A DNA stretch of 64,000 bases from Pseudothauera rhizosphaerae (GCF_004801305.1 NZ_SSOD01000003.1:310001-374000), one strand, 5' to 3'; shown: positions 40,346 to 49,925, numbered from the stretch's first letter. The notes: generated by a model not told the origin, from the letters alone. Program-made: numbers and translations.

Positions 40346-42547
40346 ATGGTTTCCGTGACGCATTCCATCCCCAAGGAAGACGCGCCGCTGCCGCTGGATC
40401 TGCTCGCAGCCGGCCTGTGCGCCAACGAGCGCGCCCTCGTCGAGGCGGCGGTGGAACTCGCCACCGAACTGTACGAGGACCACGTTCTCGGCACCGGTGA
40501 AGTGATCTGGCCTCATGCGCTCGGCATGGGGTTGATCTGCGCTTCCTTGAAGCTCGACGCCGAAACGCGCATCGCCGCGCTGCTGTTCTCCGCCTGCGAC
40601 TACCTGGAGGAGGGCGAGGAGAAGATCGCCGCCCGCTTCGGCCGCCCGGTGGCGCGCCTGGTGGACGGCCTGCGCAAGCTCAACGGCCTGCGCCTCATCA
40701 CCCGCATGACGGCCACCGCCACGGCGCCCGAGATCCGCACCCAGGCCGAGGTGCTGCGCAAGATGCTGCTCGCCATGGTGGAGGACATCCGCGTGGTGCT
40801 GCTGCGCCTGGCGTCGCGCACGCAGACGCTGCGCTTCTTCACCGAACACCCGGTGGACGCGCGCCTGGACGTGGCGCGGGAGAGCCTGGACATCTACGCC
40901 CCGCTTGCCAACCGGCTGGGGGTGTGGCAGCTCAAGTGGGAGCTGGAGGACCTCTCCTTCCGCTTCCTCGAACCCGACACCTACAAGCGCATCGCCAAAA
41001 TGCTCGACGAGCGCCGCGTCGAGCGCGAGAACTTCATCCGGGAATCCATCGAAAAGCTCTCTTCCGAGATCGCCGCGGTGGGCATCAAGGCCGAGGTGCA
41101 CGGCCGGCCCAAGCACATCTACAGCATTTACAACAAGATGCGGAAGAAGAACCTGGATTTCTCCCAGGTCTACGACATCCGCGCGCTGCGCGTGCTGGTG
41201 GACGAGGTGCGCGACTGCTACACGGTGCTGGGCATCGTGCACCAGATGTGGCAGCCGATCAGCAAGGAATACGACGACTACATCACCAAGCCCAAGGGCA
41301 ACAACTACCAGTCCCTGCACACCGCGGTGCTGGCCGGCGACGGACGCGCGCTGGAGGTGCAGATCCGCACCCACGAGATGCACCGCCACGCCGAACTGGG
41401 CGTGGCCGCGCACTGGCGCTACAAGGAAGGCAGCGGCCACGGCGGCGACTACGACGAGAAGATCGCGCTGCTGCGCAGCCTGCTGTCGTGGCGCGACGAG
41501 GTGGCCGATTCCGCCGACTGGGTGGAGCGCTTCAAGCGCGCTTCGTTGGACGACACGCTTTACGTGCTGACCCCCCAGGGCCGGGTGGTGGACCTGCCGC
41601 ACGGCGCCACGCCGGTGGATTTCGCCTACCGCCTGCACACCGATCTCGGCCACCGCTGCCGCGGCGCCAAGGTGGATGGCCACCTGGTGCCGCTGAATAC
41701 GCCGCTGGAGAACGGCCAGACGGTCGAGATCAGCGCCGCCAAGGAAGGCGGCCCTTCCCGCGACTGGCTGGACGCGCGCCAGGGTTACGTGGCTACCGGC
41801 CGGGCACGCCACAAGATCAAGCAGTACTTCAGCCAGCAGGAAGAGGAGGAACTGCTCGTCCGCGGGCGCAGTTTCGTGACCCGCGAGATGCAGCGCGACG
41901 GCCACGGCCAGGCCAACATCGAGGAACTGGCCGGCAAGCTCGGCTTCAAGAACGCCGATGCGCTCTACCTTGCCGCCGGACGCGGCGAGGTCGGCCCACG
42001 TTCGGTGCAGGTGGCGTTGCGGGAGGCCGGTACGGTCAGCGAGGCGCCCGCCGAACCGGAGATCGTCGTCAGCCGCAGCCGTTCCGGGGATACCAGCGAC
42101 AAGGTGCTCATCGTCGGCGTGGGCAAGCTGCTCACCTCGCTCTCCCGCTGCTGCCGGCCGGCGCCGCCGGACGCCATCGAAGGTTTCGTCACCCGCGGGC
42201 GCGGTATCTCCATCCACCGCGTGGATTGCCACGATTTCCAGCAACTCGCCAAACGCCATCCGGAACGGGTGATTTCCGCCGAATGGGGCGAGCAGGCCTA
42301 CAACAACCGCCAAGCGGTGTTCCCGGTGGACATCGCGGTGCAGGCGAGCGACCGCCAGGGCCTGTTGCGCGACATCTCCGAAGTGCTGTCGCGGGAGAAG
42401 CTCAACGTGATCGCGGTGAACACGCTGAGCAAGAAGGGCACCGCTTTCATGCGCTTCACCATGGAGGTGGGCGGCGTCACCCAGTTGCAGCGCGCGATCA
42501 CGCTGATCCGCGAAGTGCCTGGCGTCATCGACGCGCAGCGGAAGTGA
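40346..42547 (+). CDS. relA: GTP pyrophosphokinase RelA
   Basis: Ribosome-associated (p)ppGpp synthetase, 733 residues. The N-terminal hydrolase domain is degenerate: the HD pair is replaced (LFSACDYLEEGEEKI). The synthetase domain has YDIRALRVLVDEVRDCYTVLG and the EYDDYI form of the EXDD motif that marks monofunctional RelA, then GNNYQSLHTAVL and VQIRTHEMH. TGS (LYVLTPQGRVVDLP), a zinc-finger-like CCRP region and a C-terminal ACT domain follow. The ATG at 40346 gives the family length. A separate SpoT is expected elsewhere in the genome. Confidence 0.96.
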   Translation: MVSVTHSIPKEDAPLPLDLLAAGLCANERALVEAAVELATELYEDHVLGTGEVIWPHALGMGLICASLKLDAETRIAALLFSACDYLEEGEEKIAARFGRPVARLVDGLRKLNGLRLITRMTATATAPEIRTQAEVLRKMLLAMVEDIRVVLLRLASRTQTLRFFTEHPVDARLDVARESLDIYAPLANRLGVWQLKWELEDLSFRFLEPDTYKRIAKMLDERRVERENFIRESIEKLSSEIAAVGIKAEVHGRPKHIYSIYNKMRKKNLDFSQVYDIRALRVLVDEVRDCYTVLGIVHQMWQPISKEYDDYITKPKGNNYQSLHTAVLAGDGRALEVQIRTHEMHRHAELGVAAHWRYKEGSGHGGDYDEKIALLRSLLSWRDEVADSADWVERFKRASLDDTLYVLTPQGRVVDLPHGATPVDFAYRLHTDLGHRCRGAKVDGHLVPLNTPLENGQTVEISAAKEGGPSRDWLDARQGYVATGRARHKIKQYFSQQEEEELLVRGRSFVTREMQRDGHGQANIEELAGKLGFKNADALYLAAGRGEVGPRSVQVALREAGTVSEAPAEPEIVVSRSRSGDTSDKVLIVGVGKLLTSLSRCCRPAPPDAIEGFVTRGRGISIHRVDCHDFQQLAKRHPERVISAEWGEQAYNNRQAVFPVDIAVQASDRQGLLRDISEVLSREKLNVIAVNTLSKKGTAFMRFTMEVGGVTQLQRAITLIREVPGVIDAQRK

Positions 42548-42612
42548 CATGCAGCGAGCGTGACGTTTCGTGCAGCGGCAGCGCGGAATTTATTACGGGT
42601 CGAATTAGCAAG

Positions 42613-42636
42613 TCCCTTCCCCTTGAAGGGGAGGGA
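42613..42636. terminator. Hairpin between convergent relA and ppk
   Basis: Near-perfect inverted repeat TCCCTTCCCCTT / GAAGGGGAGGGA lying in the 97-nt gap between the relA and ppk stops. It can work in both directions; there is no strong T-run, and it could also be a dispersed extragenic repeat. Confidence 0.5.
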
Positions 42637-42644
42637 GCAAACAT

Positions 42645-44726
42645 TCAAGTCCGCCCGGCCAGTTCGCCCATCAGGATCATCTGCGCCGTACGCCGTACGC
42701 CGCGCGGATGCTTGCGCCGGTAGCTGCCGTCGGGCTGCATCTCCCAGGCCTGGCAGTTGTCCAGCAGGTAGGGGCGCAGGCCTTCCTTCATCACCCGGCG
42801 CTTCAGGCGCGGGTCCAGCACGGGGAAGGCGATCTCGATGCGGCGGAAGAAGTTGCGCTCCATCCAGTCCGCGCTGGACAGGTACATGCTGTCCTTGCCG
42901 TCGGCGTGGAAGTAGAAGATGCGGTGATGCTCCAGGAAGCGGCCGATCACCGAGCGCACGCGGATATTGTCGGAAAGCCCGGGCACGTGCGGGCGCAGCG
43001 CGCAGGGGCCGCGCACGATGAGGTCGATCTCCACGCCCGCCTGCGAGGCCTCGTACAGGGTCTCGATGGTTTCCGGCTCCAGCAGCGCGTTCATCTTGGC
43101 GATGATGCGGCCCCGACGGCCGGCGCGGGCGATCTCGGCCTCGGCCCTGATCGCCGCCACCACGTTGGCCTGCAGCGCGAAGGGCGCCTGCCACAGATGC
43201 CTGAGGGCGCTGGCTTTGCCCAGGCCGGTGAGCTGCTTGAACACCTCGGCCACGTCCTCGCCGATCTCTTCGCTGCAGGTGAGCAGGCCGAAGTCGGTGT
43301 AGAAGCGGGTGGTGCGCGGATGGTAGTTGCCGGTGCCCATATGCACGTAGCGGCGCAGGCCCTGTTCTTCCCGCCGCACGATCATCAGCAGCTTGGCGTG
43401 GGTCTTGTAGCCGAACACCCCGTACACCACGTGGGCGCCGACTTCTTCCAGGCGGTTGGCGAGGGTGATGTTGGCCTCTTCGTCGAAGCGCGCCATCAGT
43501 TCCAGCACCACGGTGACTTCCTTGCCCTTCTGCGCGGCGCGGGCCAGGTGCTCCATCAGCACGGAGTCGGTGCCGGTGCGGTACACGGTCATCTTGATCG
43601 CCACCACCTGCGGGTCGTCGGCCGCCGAACGCAGCAGGTCGATCACCGGGTCGAAGCTCTGGAAGGGGTGGTGCAGCAGGATGTCGCTGCTGCGGATGGC
43701 GGCGAAGATGTCGCGCCGCTTGTCGAGCGCCTTGGGCACGCCGGGCAGGAAGGGGCCGTACTTCAGGTCCGGGCGGTCCACCCACTCGGGCACCTGCATC
43801 AGGCGCACCAGGTTTACGATGCCCGGCGTGCGGTAGAGGTCGTCGCGCCCCAGGCGGAACTGCTGCAGCAGGAAGTCGGCCATCGCTTCCGAGCAGTTGT
43901 CGGCCACCTCCAGGCGCACCGCGTCGCCGTAGTGGCGCTGCTGCAGTTCGCCCTTGAGGGAGGCGCGCAGATCCTTGACTTCCTCCTCGTCCACGAACAG
44001 GTCCGAGTTGCGCGTGACGCGGAACTGGTAGCAGCCCAGCACCTCCATGCCGGAAAACAGCTCGTCCACGTGGGCGTGCAGGATGGAGGAGAGGAAGACG
44101 AAGGTGTATTCGTGCTCGCAGATTTCCCGCGGCAGGCGGATCACCCGCGGCAGCGCACGCGGCGCCTGCACGATGGCCGCGCCGGAGTCGCGCCCGAAGG
44201 CGTCGCGCCCTTTCAGCTCGATGGCGAAGTTCAGGCTTTTGTTGAGCACGCGCGGGAAGGGGTGGGCGGGGTCCAGCCCGATGGGCGTGAGCACCGGCAT
44301 CACTTCGCGATGGAAGTAGTCGCGCACCCATTCGCGCTGCACGTCCGACCACAGGCGGCGGCGCAGGAAGACGATGCCTTCGGCCGCCAGCGTGGGCAGG
44401 ATGTCGTCGTTGAGCAGTTCGTACTGCCCGGAGATGATCTCATGCACCTCCTTGCTCACCCGGTCGAGCAGTTCGGTGGGCGCCAGGCCGTCGTTGCCGG
44501 AGGCGTGGCTGCGCAGGCGGATCTGCTCCTTGATGCCGGAGACGCGGATCTCGAAGAACTCGTCCAGGTTGCTCGACACGATGCACAGGAAGCGCAGGCG
44601 TTCCAGCAGTGGCACCTCCCGGTCGGCGGCCTGGGCGAGCACGCGGCGCTGGAACTGGAGCAGGGACAGCTCGCGGTTGATGAAGTGTTCCGTCGGGTAG
44701 CGTTTCTTGTTCGGCGGGGCGTACAT
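42645..44726 (-). CDS. ppk: Polyphosphate kinase 1
   Basis: Membrane-associated enzyme polymerising ATP gamma-phosphate into polyphosphate, 693 residues. N-terminal domain FINRELSLLQFQRRVL and SSNLDEFFEIRVSGIKEQ, head domain, and two PLD-like catalytic domains with histidine motifs KTHAKLLMI and LEHHRIFYF; VHMGTGNYHPRT and SSADWMERNFFRRIE are conserved. ATG 44726 (MYAPPNKKRYP) is used; the 73-codon upstream extension runs into the ppx promoter region. It is divergent from ppx, its degradative counterpart. Confidence 0.97.
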   Translation of the reverse strand: MYAPPNKKRYPTEHFINRELSLLQFQRRVLAQAADREVPLLERLRFLCIVSSNLDEFFEIRVSGIKEQIRLRSHASGNDGLAPTELLDRVSKEVHEIISGQYELLNDDILPTLAAEGIVFLRRRLWSDVQREWVRDYFHREVMPVLTPIGLDPAHPFPRVLNKSLNFAIELKGRDAFGRDSGAAIVQAPRALPRVIRLPREICEHEYTFVFLSSILHAHVDELFSGMEVLGCYQFRVTRNSDLFVDEEEVKDLRASLKGELQQRHYGDAVRLEVADNCSEAMADFLLQQFRLGRDDLYRTPGIVNLVRLMQVPEWVDRPDLKYGPFLPGVPKALDKRRDIFAAIRSSDILLHHPFQSFDPVIDLLRSAADDPQVVAIKMTVYRTGTDSVLMEHLARAAQKGKEVTVVLELMARFDEEANITLANRLEEVGAHVVYGVFGYKTHAKLLMIVRREEQGLRRYVHMGTGNYHPRTTRFYTDFGLLTCSEEIGEDVAEVFKQLTGLGKASALRHLWQAPFALQANVVAAIRAEAEIARAGRRGRIIAKMNALLEPETIETLYEASQAGVEIDLIVRGPCALRPHVPGLSDNIRVRSVIGRFLEHHRIFYFHADGKDSMYLSSADWMERNFFRRIEIAFPVLDPRLKRRVMKEGLRPYLLDNCQAWEMQPDGSYRRKHPRGVRRTAQMILMGELAGRT

Positions 44727-44756
44727 ATGTCGTCTGGCTTTGGGGGTGGATGCGCC

Positions 44757-44846
44757 ATTATGTGACGAATACGTTGCAAAAGGATTACTGCACAGGAAGA
44801 GCAAAACGCCGAAACGGCGCGGCTGCCGCGTAAGGTAAAATGCGCC
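44757..44846. promoter_or_regulatory. Divergent ppk/ppx promoter region
   Basis: Minus strand: CATAAT (44762-44757) followed by GGCGC, 30 nt upstream of the ppk ATG. Plus strand: TAAAAT (44836-44841) followed by GCGCC, about 35 nt before ppx. No Pho box was recognised. Assigned by eye; -35 elements are weak. Confidence 0.35.
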
Positions 44847-44877
44847 GGATTCCGATTGCCGCGGGCAAGACCTCCCA

Positions 44878-46377
44878 ATGATGCAAGAACTGATCGCCGC
44901 GATCGACCTCGGCTCCAACAGCTTCCGCCTGCAGGTCGGACGCATCGTGAACGACCAGATCTACCCGCTGGACGGCCTCAAGGAGTCGGTGCGCCTGGCC
45001 GCGGGCCTCGGGCGCGACAAGCTGCTCGACACCGGCGCGCAGTTGCGCGGGCTCAACGCGCTGCGCCGCTTCAACGAACGCCTGAGCGGCTTCTCCGCCG
45101 ATTCGGTGCGCGCGGTGGCCACCAACACCCTGCGCGTGGCCAAGAACGCTCCCGAGTTCCTGCTGCACGCCGAAGAGGCGCTGGGCTTTCCCATCGAGGT
45201 CATCGCCGGGCGCGAGGAAGCGCGGCTGATCTACGTGGGCGTGGCGCACACACTGCCGGACCCGCACAAGCGCCAACTGGTGGTGGACATCGGCGGCGGC
45301 TCCACCGAATTCATCATCGGCAGGAGCTTCGAGCCGGTGCTGCTGGAATCCCTCTACATGGGCTGTGTGGGCTACAGCCTGAACTTCTTCCCCGACGGCC
45401 GCATCGACAAGCGCAGCCTGAAGGAGGCCGAACTGGCCGCCCGCCGCGAGCTGCAGGCCATCGCCCATCCCTACCGGGAGGCGGGCTGGGAGGAGGCGGT
45501 GGGGTCCAGCGGCTCCGCCAAGGCGCTGGTGGAAATCCTGGAACAGAACGGTTTTGCCGACGGCGGCATCACCCTCGACGGCCTGGAGCGCCTGCGCGCG
45601 GCGCTGCTGCGCGCGGGCAGCCTGGACAGGCTGGATCTGGCCGGCCTGCGCGCGGACCGCCTGCCGGTGCTGCTGGGTGGCTTTTCCATCATGAGCGCGG
45701 TATTCAAGGAATTCGGCCTGGAACAGATGGTGTTCTCGGAAGGCGCCCTGCGTCTGGGCGTGCTCTACGATCTGTTCGGCCGCTACCACCATCACGACCT
45801 GCGCGACGCCACCGTGGAAGCCTTCATGGCGCGCTACGGCGTGGATCGGCACCACGCCCAGGAAGTGGCCGACACCGCCTGCCACCTGCTCGCCCAGCTC
45901 GAACCGGCGCGCGCCGCCGAAGGCCACCCGGACCGGCGCTTCCTGCGCTGGGCGGCGATGCTGCACGAGATCGGCATCTCGGTGGCCCATTCCAGCTACC
46001 ACAAGCACAGCGCCTACATCCTCGCCAACGCCGACATGCCCGGCTTCTCGCGCATGGACCAGGGGCGGCTGGCGCGCGTGGTGCTGGCCCATCGCGGCAA
46101 GCTGGAACGCGTGGCCGCGCTCGATCCGGCCAGCCCCGACTGGCTGCTGATCGCCTGCCTGCGCCTCGCGGTGGTGGTGCACCGGGCCCGCGACGGGCGC
46201 GGCATCCCGCCGCTCACGGTGGGGCGCGAGGGGCGCAGCTTCGTGGTCACCGCGGCCCAGGGCTGGCTCAAGCAACTTCCGCTGACCGCCGCGGCGCTGG
46301 AGGAGGAGCAGCGCCAGTGGTTGTCCGTGGGGCGTGGGCTGGCGGTGCGCACCGGGTTGGGACCTGTCGCCGCCTGA
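44878..46377 (+). CDS. ppx: Exopolyphosphatase / GppA-type phosphatase
   Basis: ASKHA-fold phosphatase that removes terminal phosphate from polyphosphate and may hydrolyse pppGpp, 499 residues. Phosphate loop IDLGSNSFRLQVGRI at the N-terminus and VVDIGGGSTEFIIGRSF around 138-154, followed by GCVGYSLNFFPDGR. The C-terminal HD-like domain (about 320-499) carries RWAAMLHEIGISVAHSSYHK. The Met pair at the start makes the exact first codon uncertain by one. The mlaE gene starts 2 nt downstream. Confidence 0.95.
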   Translation: MMQELIAAIDLGSNSFRLQVGRIVNDQIYPLDGLKESVRLAAGLGRDKLLDTGAQLRGLNALRRFNERLSGFSADSVRAVATNTLRVAKNAPEFLLHAEEALGFPIEVIAGREEARLIYVGVAHTLPDPHKRQLVVDIGGGSTEFIIGRSFEPVLLESLYMGCVGYSLNFFPDGRIDKRSLKEAELAARRELQAIAHPYREAGWEEAVGSSGSAKALVEILEQNGFADGGITLDGLERLRAALLRAGSLDRLDLAGLRADRLPVLLGGFSIMSAVFKEFGLEQMVFSEGALRLGVLYDLFGRYHHHDLRDATVEAFMARYGVDRHHAQEVADTACHLLAQLEPARAAEGHPDRRFLRWAAMLHEIGISVAHSSYHKHSAYILANADMPGFSRMDQGRLARVVLAHRGKLERVAALDPASPDWLLIACLRLAVVVHRARDGRGIPPLTVGREGRSFVVTAAQGWLKQLPLTAAALEEEQRQWLSVGRGLAVRTGLGPVAA

Positions 46378-46378
46378 C

Positions 46379-47539
46379 ATGGCCTCCGCCGCGCCCGACC
46401 ACGATCACGAGCCCGGCGCGGACCCCGGCTTCCAGGCCGGCGAGTTGCACTTCGAAGCCCCTGACGGCGTGGCGAGCCTGCGCGGCGACTGGACCCTGCG
46501 TGCGCTGACCCCCGGCATCGCCGCACTGCGCCGCCGCCTGGCCACGGTGCCGTCCACGGCGCGCTGGCAACTGGGCGGGGCAGGGCGGCTGGACAGCTTC
46601 GGTGCCACGCTGCTGTGGCAGGCCTGGGGCCGGCGCTGGCCCGAGCACATCGAGCTGTCCGACGAACGGCGCCAGTTCATCGAGGAGGTGGCCGCCGCTG
46701 CCGCCCATCCGCTGCCGATGCCGCCACGCTTCACGGTCATCGATGCGGTCGTGCTGCTCGGCGCAGCCCTGCTGAATCTGTTCTCGCACGCGGGCGATTT
46801 CGTCCGCCTGCTCGGTCAGTTGCTCCTCGACCTGCTGCGCCTCGCAAGCCGCCCGCGGGAATGGCCGCTGCTGGAGATTTCGGCCAACCTGCACAAGGTC
46901 GGCGTCAAGGCCATGCCGGTCACCGCCCTGGTGGGCTTCCTGATCGGCGTGGTGCTGTCCTACCTTTCCGCGCTGCAGTTGAAGGCCTTCGGCGCGGACA
47001 TCTTCATCGTCAACATCCTCGGCCTGGGGATCATCCGCGAGCTCGGGCCGGTGCTGGTCTCGGTGCTGGTGGCCGGGCGCTCCGGTTCGGCCATGACCGC
47101 CCAGCTCGGCGTGATGCGGGTCACCGAGGAGGTGGACGCGCTCGCCGCAATGGGCATCTCCCGCACCATCCGCCTGGTGCTGCCCAAGGTGGTCGCGCTC
47201 ACGCTCGCCATGCCGCTGCTGGTGCTGTGGACCTCCGCCGTGGCGCTGGCCGGCGGCATGCTGTCGGCCTGGGTGCAGCTCGACCTGTCCTTCGCCTTCT
47301 TCATCGAGACGCTGCCGCGCGTGGTGCCGCTCGCCAACGTCTACATCGGGCTGGTCAAGGGCGCGGTGTTCGGCCTGTTGATCGCACTGGTGGCCTGCCA
47401 CTTCGGCCTGCGCGTCGCGCCCAACACGGAAAGCCTGTCCACCAACACCACCGCCTCGGTGGTTTCCGCGATCACGCTGGTGATCCTGGTGGATGCGGTG
47501 TTCGCCATCGCCACGCGCAACATCGGGGTGCCCATATGA
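46379..47539 (+). CDS. mlaE: MlaE-type lipid ABC transporter permease with N-terminal STAS-like domain
   Basis: 386-residue permease of an MCE lipid transporter. The membrane domain (about 125-386) shows MlaE motifs PVTALVGFLIGVVLSYLSA, LGLGIIRELGPVLVSVLVAG, GSAMTAQLGVMRVTEEVDAL and PLLVLWTSAVALAGG. The first 120 residues (LRGDWTLRALTPGIAALRR, RLDSFGATLLWQAW) resemble the STAS protein MlaB, apparently fused. E. coli MlaE has about 260 residues. It probably moves phospholipid between membranes with the next three products. Confidence 0.92.
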   Translation: MASAAPDHDHEPGADPGFQAGELHFEAPDGVASLRGDWTLRALTPGIAALRRRLATVPSTARWQLGGAGRLDSFGATLLWQAWGRRWPEHIELSDERRQFIEEVAAAAAHPLPMPPRFTVIDAVVLLGAALLNLFSHAGDFVRLLGQLLLDLLRLASRPREWPLLEISANLHKVGVKAMPVTALVGFLIGVVLSYLSALQLKAFGADIFIVNILGLGIIRELGPVLVSVLVAGRSGSAMTAQLGVMRVTEEVDALAAMGISRTIRLVLPKVVALTLAMPLLVLWTSAVALAGGMLSAWVQLDLSFAFFIETLPRVVPLANVYIGLVKGAVFGLLIALVACHFGLRVAPNTESLSTNTTASVVSAITLVILVDAVFAIATRNIGVPI

Positions 47540-48315
47540 GCGCGGCGCCGGTGATCGAACTCACCGGGGTCGTCACCCGCTTCGGCGACAACCTAGTGCA
47601 TGACGGCATAGACATGGCGATCGCGCCCGGCGAGGTGGTGGCCCTGGTCGGCGGTTCGGGCAGCGGCAAGACCACGCTGCTGCGCCACATCATCGGCCTG
47701 ACCCGCCCGGCCGCCGGCGAGGTGCGCCTGTTCGGCGAATCGCTGCTGTCCGCTTCGGCCGGGGCCGTGCGCGCGCTGCAGCGCCGCTTCGGCATGCTGT
47801 TCCAGCAGGGAGCCCTGTTCTCCGCCTTCAACGTGGCGGAAAACATCGGCTTTCCGCTGCGGGAATCGGGGGTGGCGAGCGAGGCGGAGATCCGCGACCT
47901 GGTCGCGCTCAAGCTCGCCATGGTGGAACTGGAACCGGCCCACGCCCTGCTGATGCCGGCGGAACTGTCGGGGGGCATGATCAAGCGTGTGGCGCTCGCC
48001 CGCGCCCTGGCGCTGGAGCCGGAACTGCTGCTGCTCGACGAGCCCACCGCCGGCCTGGACCCGGACCGCAGCGCCGCTTTCGTGGCGCTGATCCGCAGCC
48101 TGCAGCGCCGGCTGGGCCTGACCGTGGTGCTCGTCACCCACGACGTGGATACGCTCGCCGCGCTCGCCACCCGGGTCGCGGTACTCGGCGAGCGCAGGAT
48201 ATTAAGTTATGCCCCGCTGGAAGACACGCTGAAGGTCGACCATCCTTTCATCCAGCGCTTTTTCCACGGTGAACACGGGCGCTGGGCGCTGGCCCGCTCC
48301 AACGCAGGAGATTGA
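47536..48315 (+). CDS. mlaF: MlaF-type ABC transporter ATP-binding protein
   Basis: 259-residue ABC ATPase. Walker A LVGGSGSGKTTLLRHI, Q-loop FGMLFQQGALFSAFNV, signature ELSGGMIKRVALARAL, Walker B LLLLDEPTAGLDP, and H-loop LVTHDVDTL. The LSGGM variant is typical of the Mla/Ttg2 group. ATG 47536 overlaps the mlaE stop (ATGA). Confidence 0.95.
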   Translation: MSAAPVIELTGVVTRFGDNLVHDGIDMAIAPGEVVALVGGSGSGKTTLLRHIIGLTRPAAGEVRLFGESLLSASAGAVRALQRRFGMLFQQGALFSAFNVAENIGFPLRESGVASEAEIRDLVALKLAMVELEPAHALLMPAELSGGMIKRVALARALALEPELLLLDEPTAGLDPDRSAAFVALIRSLQRRLGLTVVLVTHDVDTLAALATRVAVLGERRILSYAPLEDTLKVDHPFIQRFFHGEHGRWALARSNAGD

Positions 48316-48316
48316 C

Positions 48317-49267
48317 ATGGAAAACCGCGCTCACGCGCTCGCGGCGGGCATCTTCGCGCTGATCCTCGGCGCTGCGCTGGGCGCCACGCTGTGGTGGTTC
48401 TCCGACGAGCGCGAGCCCATGCGCGACTATCTCCTCGTCTCCAACGGCAAGGTCACCGGGCTCAACGTGCAGGCCCAGGTGCGATACCGCGGCATCGCCG
48501 CCGGCAAGGTGAACGACATCCGCGTCGATCCCACCGACCCGCGCCACATCCTGGTGACCATCAGCATCCGCGAGGAACTGCCGGTGACGCGCGGCACGCG
48601 CGCGAGCCTGGGCTACCAGGGGGTGACCGGGCTCGCCTACGTGGAACTCGACGACGCCGGCGAGGACCCGGCACCGCTGCAGGCCGAAGACGGCAGGCTG
48701 CCGCGCATCGCGCTCCAGCCCGGGCTGATGGACGAACTCACGGACGCCGCCATGTACACCATGCAGCGCATGCGCGAGGTGGCCGACCGCACGTCCGCCT
48801 TCTTCGACGAGAAGAACGTGCAGCGCTTCACCCTCACGCTGGAACGCCTGGAATCGGCGGCCGGCGGCGTGGATCGCACCTTCAAGGTGGCGCCCCAGGC
48901 GCTCGCCGCCGTGCGCGACATGCTGAACCCCGAGAACATGCGCCGCCTCGCCGCCACGCTGGAGAACCTGGAACGCACCACCGGCGAGGCCGGCCCCGCG
49001 GTGGTGGAAATGCGCCAGTTGATGGCCCGCATCTCCGGCATGGCCGAACGCCTCGACCAGGCCGCCGCCGCGGCCAGCGACGGCGTGCTGGACGACACCC
49101 TGCCGCAGCTCAACGAACTGCTCGCCGAACTGACCAGTACCTCGCGCCGCATGGGGCGGCTCATCGACGAGGTGGAGGCCTCGCCGCAGATGCTCCTGAT
49201 CGGCCGCGGGGAGCGCGAGCCGGGGCCCGGCGAAAAGGGCTTCGAGGCCGCGCCGGCCGCCCGTTGA
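48317..49267 (+). CDS. mlaD: MCE-domain lipid transport protein (MlaD-like)
   Basis: 316 residues with one N-terminal transmembrane anchor (about 6-27, AAGIFALILGAALGATLWWF) and a periplasmic MCE domain (about 35-120, GLNVQAQVRYRGIAAGKVNDI). A long helical C-terminus (125-300) may form a channel or coiled coil, as in longer MCE proteins. E. coli MlaD is about 183 residues. It is 1 nt after mlaF. Confidence 0.92.
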   Translation: MENRAHALAAGIFALILGAALGATLWWFSDEREPMRDYLLVSNGKVTGLNVQAQVRYRGIAAGKVNDIRVDPTDPRHILVTISIREELPVTRGTRASLGYQGVTGLAYVELDDAGEDPAPLQAEDGRLPRIALQPGLMDELTDAAMYTMQRMREVADRTSAFFDEKNVQRFTLTLERLESAAGGVDRTFKVAPQALAAVRDMLNPENMRRLAATLENLERTTGEAGPAVVEMRQLMARISGMAERLDQAAAAASDGVLDDTLPQLNELLAELTSTSRRMGRLIDEVEASPQMLLIGRGEREPGPGEKGFEAAPAAR

Positions 49268-49289
49268 ACGCAGGCCGCAATCGAAGAGG

Positions 49290-49925
49290 ATGCCGATGAC
49301 CCGCCGATTCTCCACCCTTGCCGCCACCGCACTGCTCGCCGCCGGACTGGCCGGATGCACCGGCCTGGGCGAGCCGCCGCCGGACATGGCGCTGTTCGAC
49401 CTGGGTTCCAGCGCGCCGCTCGCTCTGGACAACGCCCATCGCCCGGCCTCCGTGGACGTGCGCGCACCGTCCTGGCTGACCACCAGCGCCATGCAGTACC
49501 GCCTCGCCTACGCCGACCCGCAGCGCCGCCTGGCCTACGGCGAGAGCCGCTGGGCGGCGACGCCGGCCGAGATGCTCATGGTCGCCCTCGACCGGGCATT
49601 GCGCGTACCGGGGGCGGGCGACAGCGGCTGCAGGCTGCGCGTGGAGCTGGACGAATTCGCCCAGGTGTTCTCCGCGGCCGATGCGAGCGAGCTGCGGATC
49701 GCCGTACGCGCCACGCTGCTGCCCAGCCGTGGCGAAACCCCGGTGGCGGGACGGGACCTCGCGGTCGGCGTCGCCACGCGCAGTGCCGATGCGCACGGCG
49801 GGGTCGCCGCGGCGCAGGGGGCCGTGCGCGAGCTGGCTGCCGAACTGGGCAACTGGCTTGCCGCCCTTGACCCGTCCGCTGCACAGGGTTTGAATGGCGG
49901 GGCGGGGTGCCGGGCCTCGAAGTGA
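49290..49925 (+). CDS. ABC-type transport auxiliary lipoprotein
   Basis: 211-residue lipoprotein. Signal peptide with lipobox LAGC, lipidated Cys about residue 23, followed by GLGEPPPDMALFDLGSS. The rest resembles the PqiC/ABC auxiliary lipoprotein family, whose members link MCE systems to the outer membrane. The second ATG at 49296 fits the AGAGG spacing slightly better. The operon has no visible mlaC, so this protein may provide the outer-membrane link. Confidence 0.85.
   Translation: MPMTRRFSTLAATALLAAGLAGCTGLGEPPPDMALFDLGSSAPLALDNAHRPASVDVRAPSWLTTSAMQYRLAYADPQRRLAYGESRWAATPAEMLMVALDRALRVPGAGDSGCRLRVELDEFAQVFSAADASELRIAVRATLLPSRGETPVAGRDLAVGVATRSADAHGGVAAAQGAVRELAAELGNWLAALDPSAAQGLNGGAGCRASK

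Noticed and set aside
42613-42636. Dispersed REP-type element
   Set aside because: Only one clear copy was noticed in the window; a hairpin between two converging stops is explained by termination.
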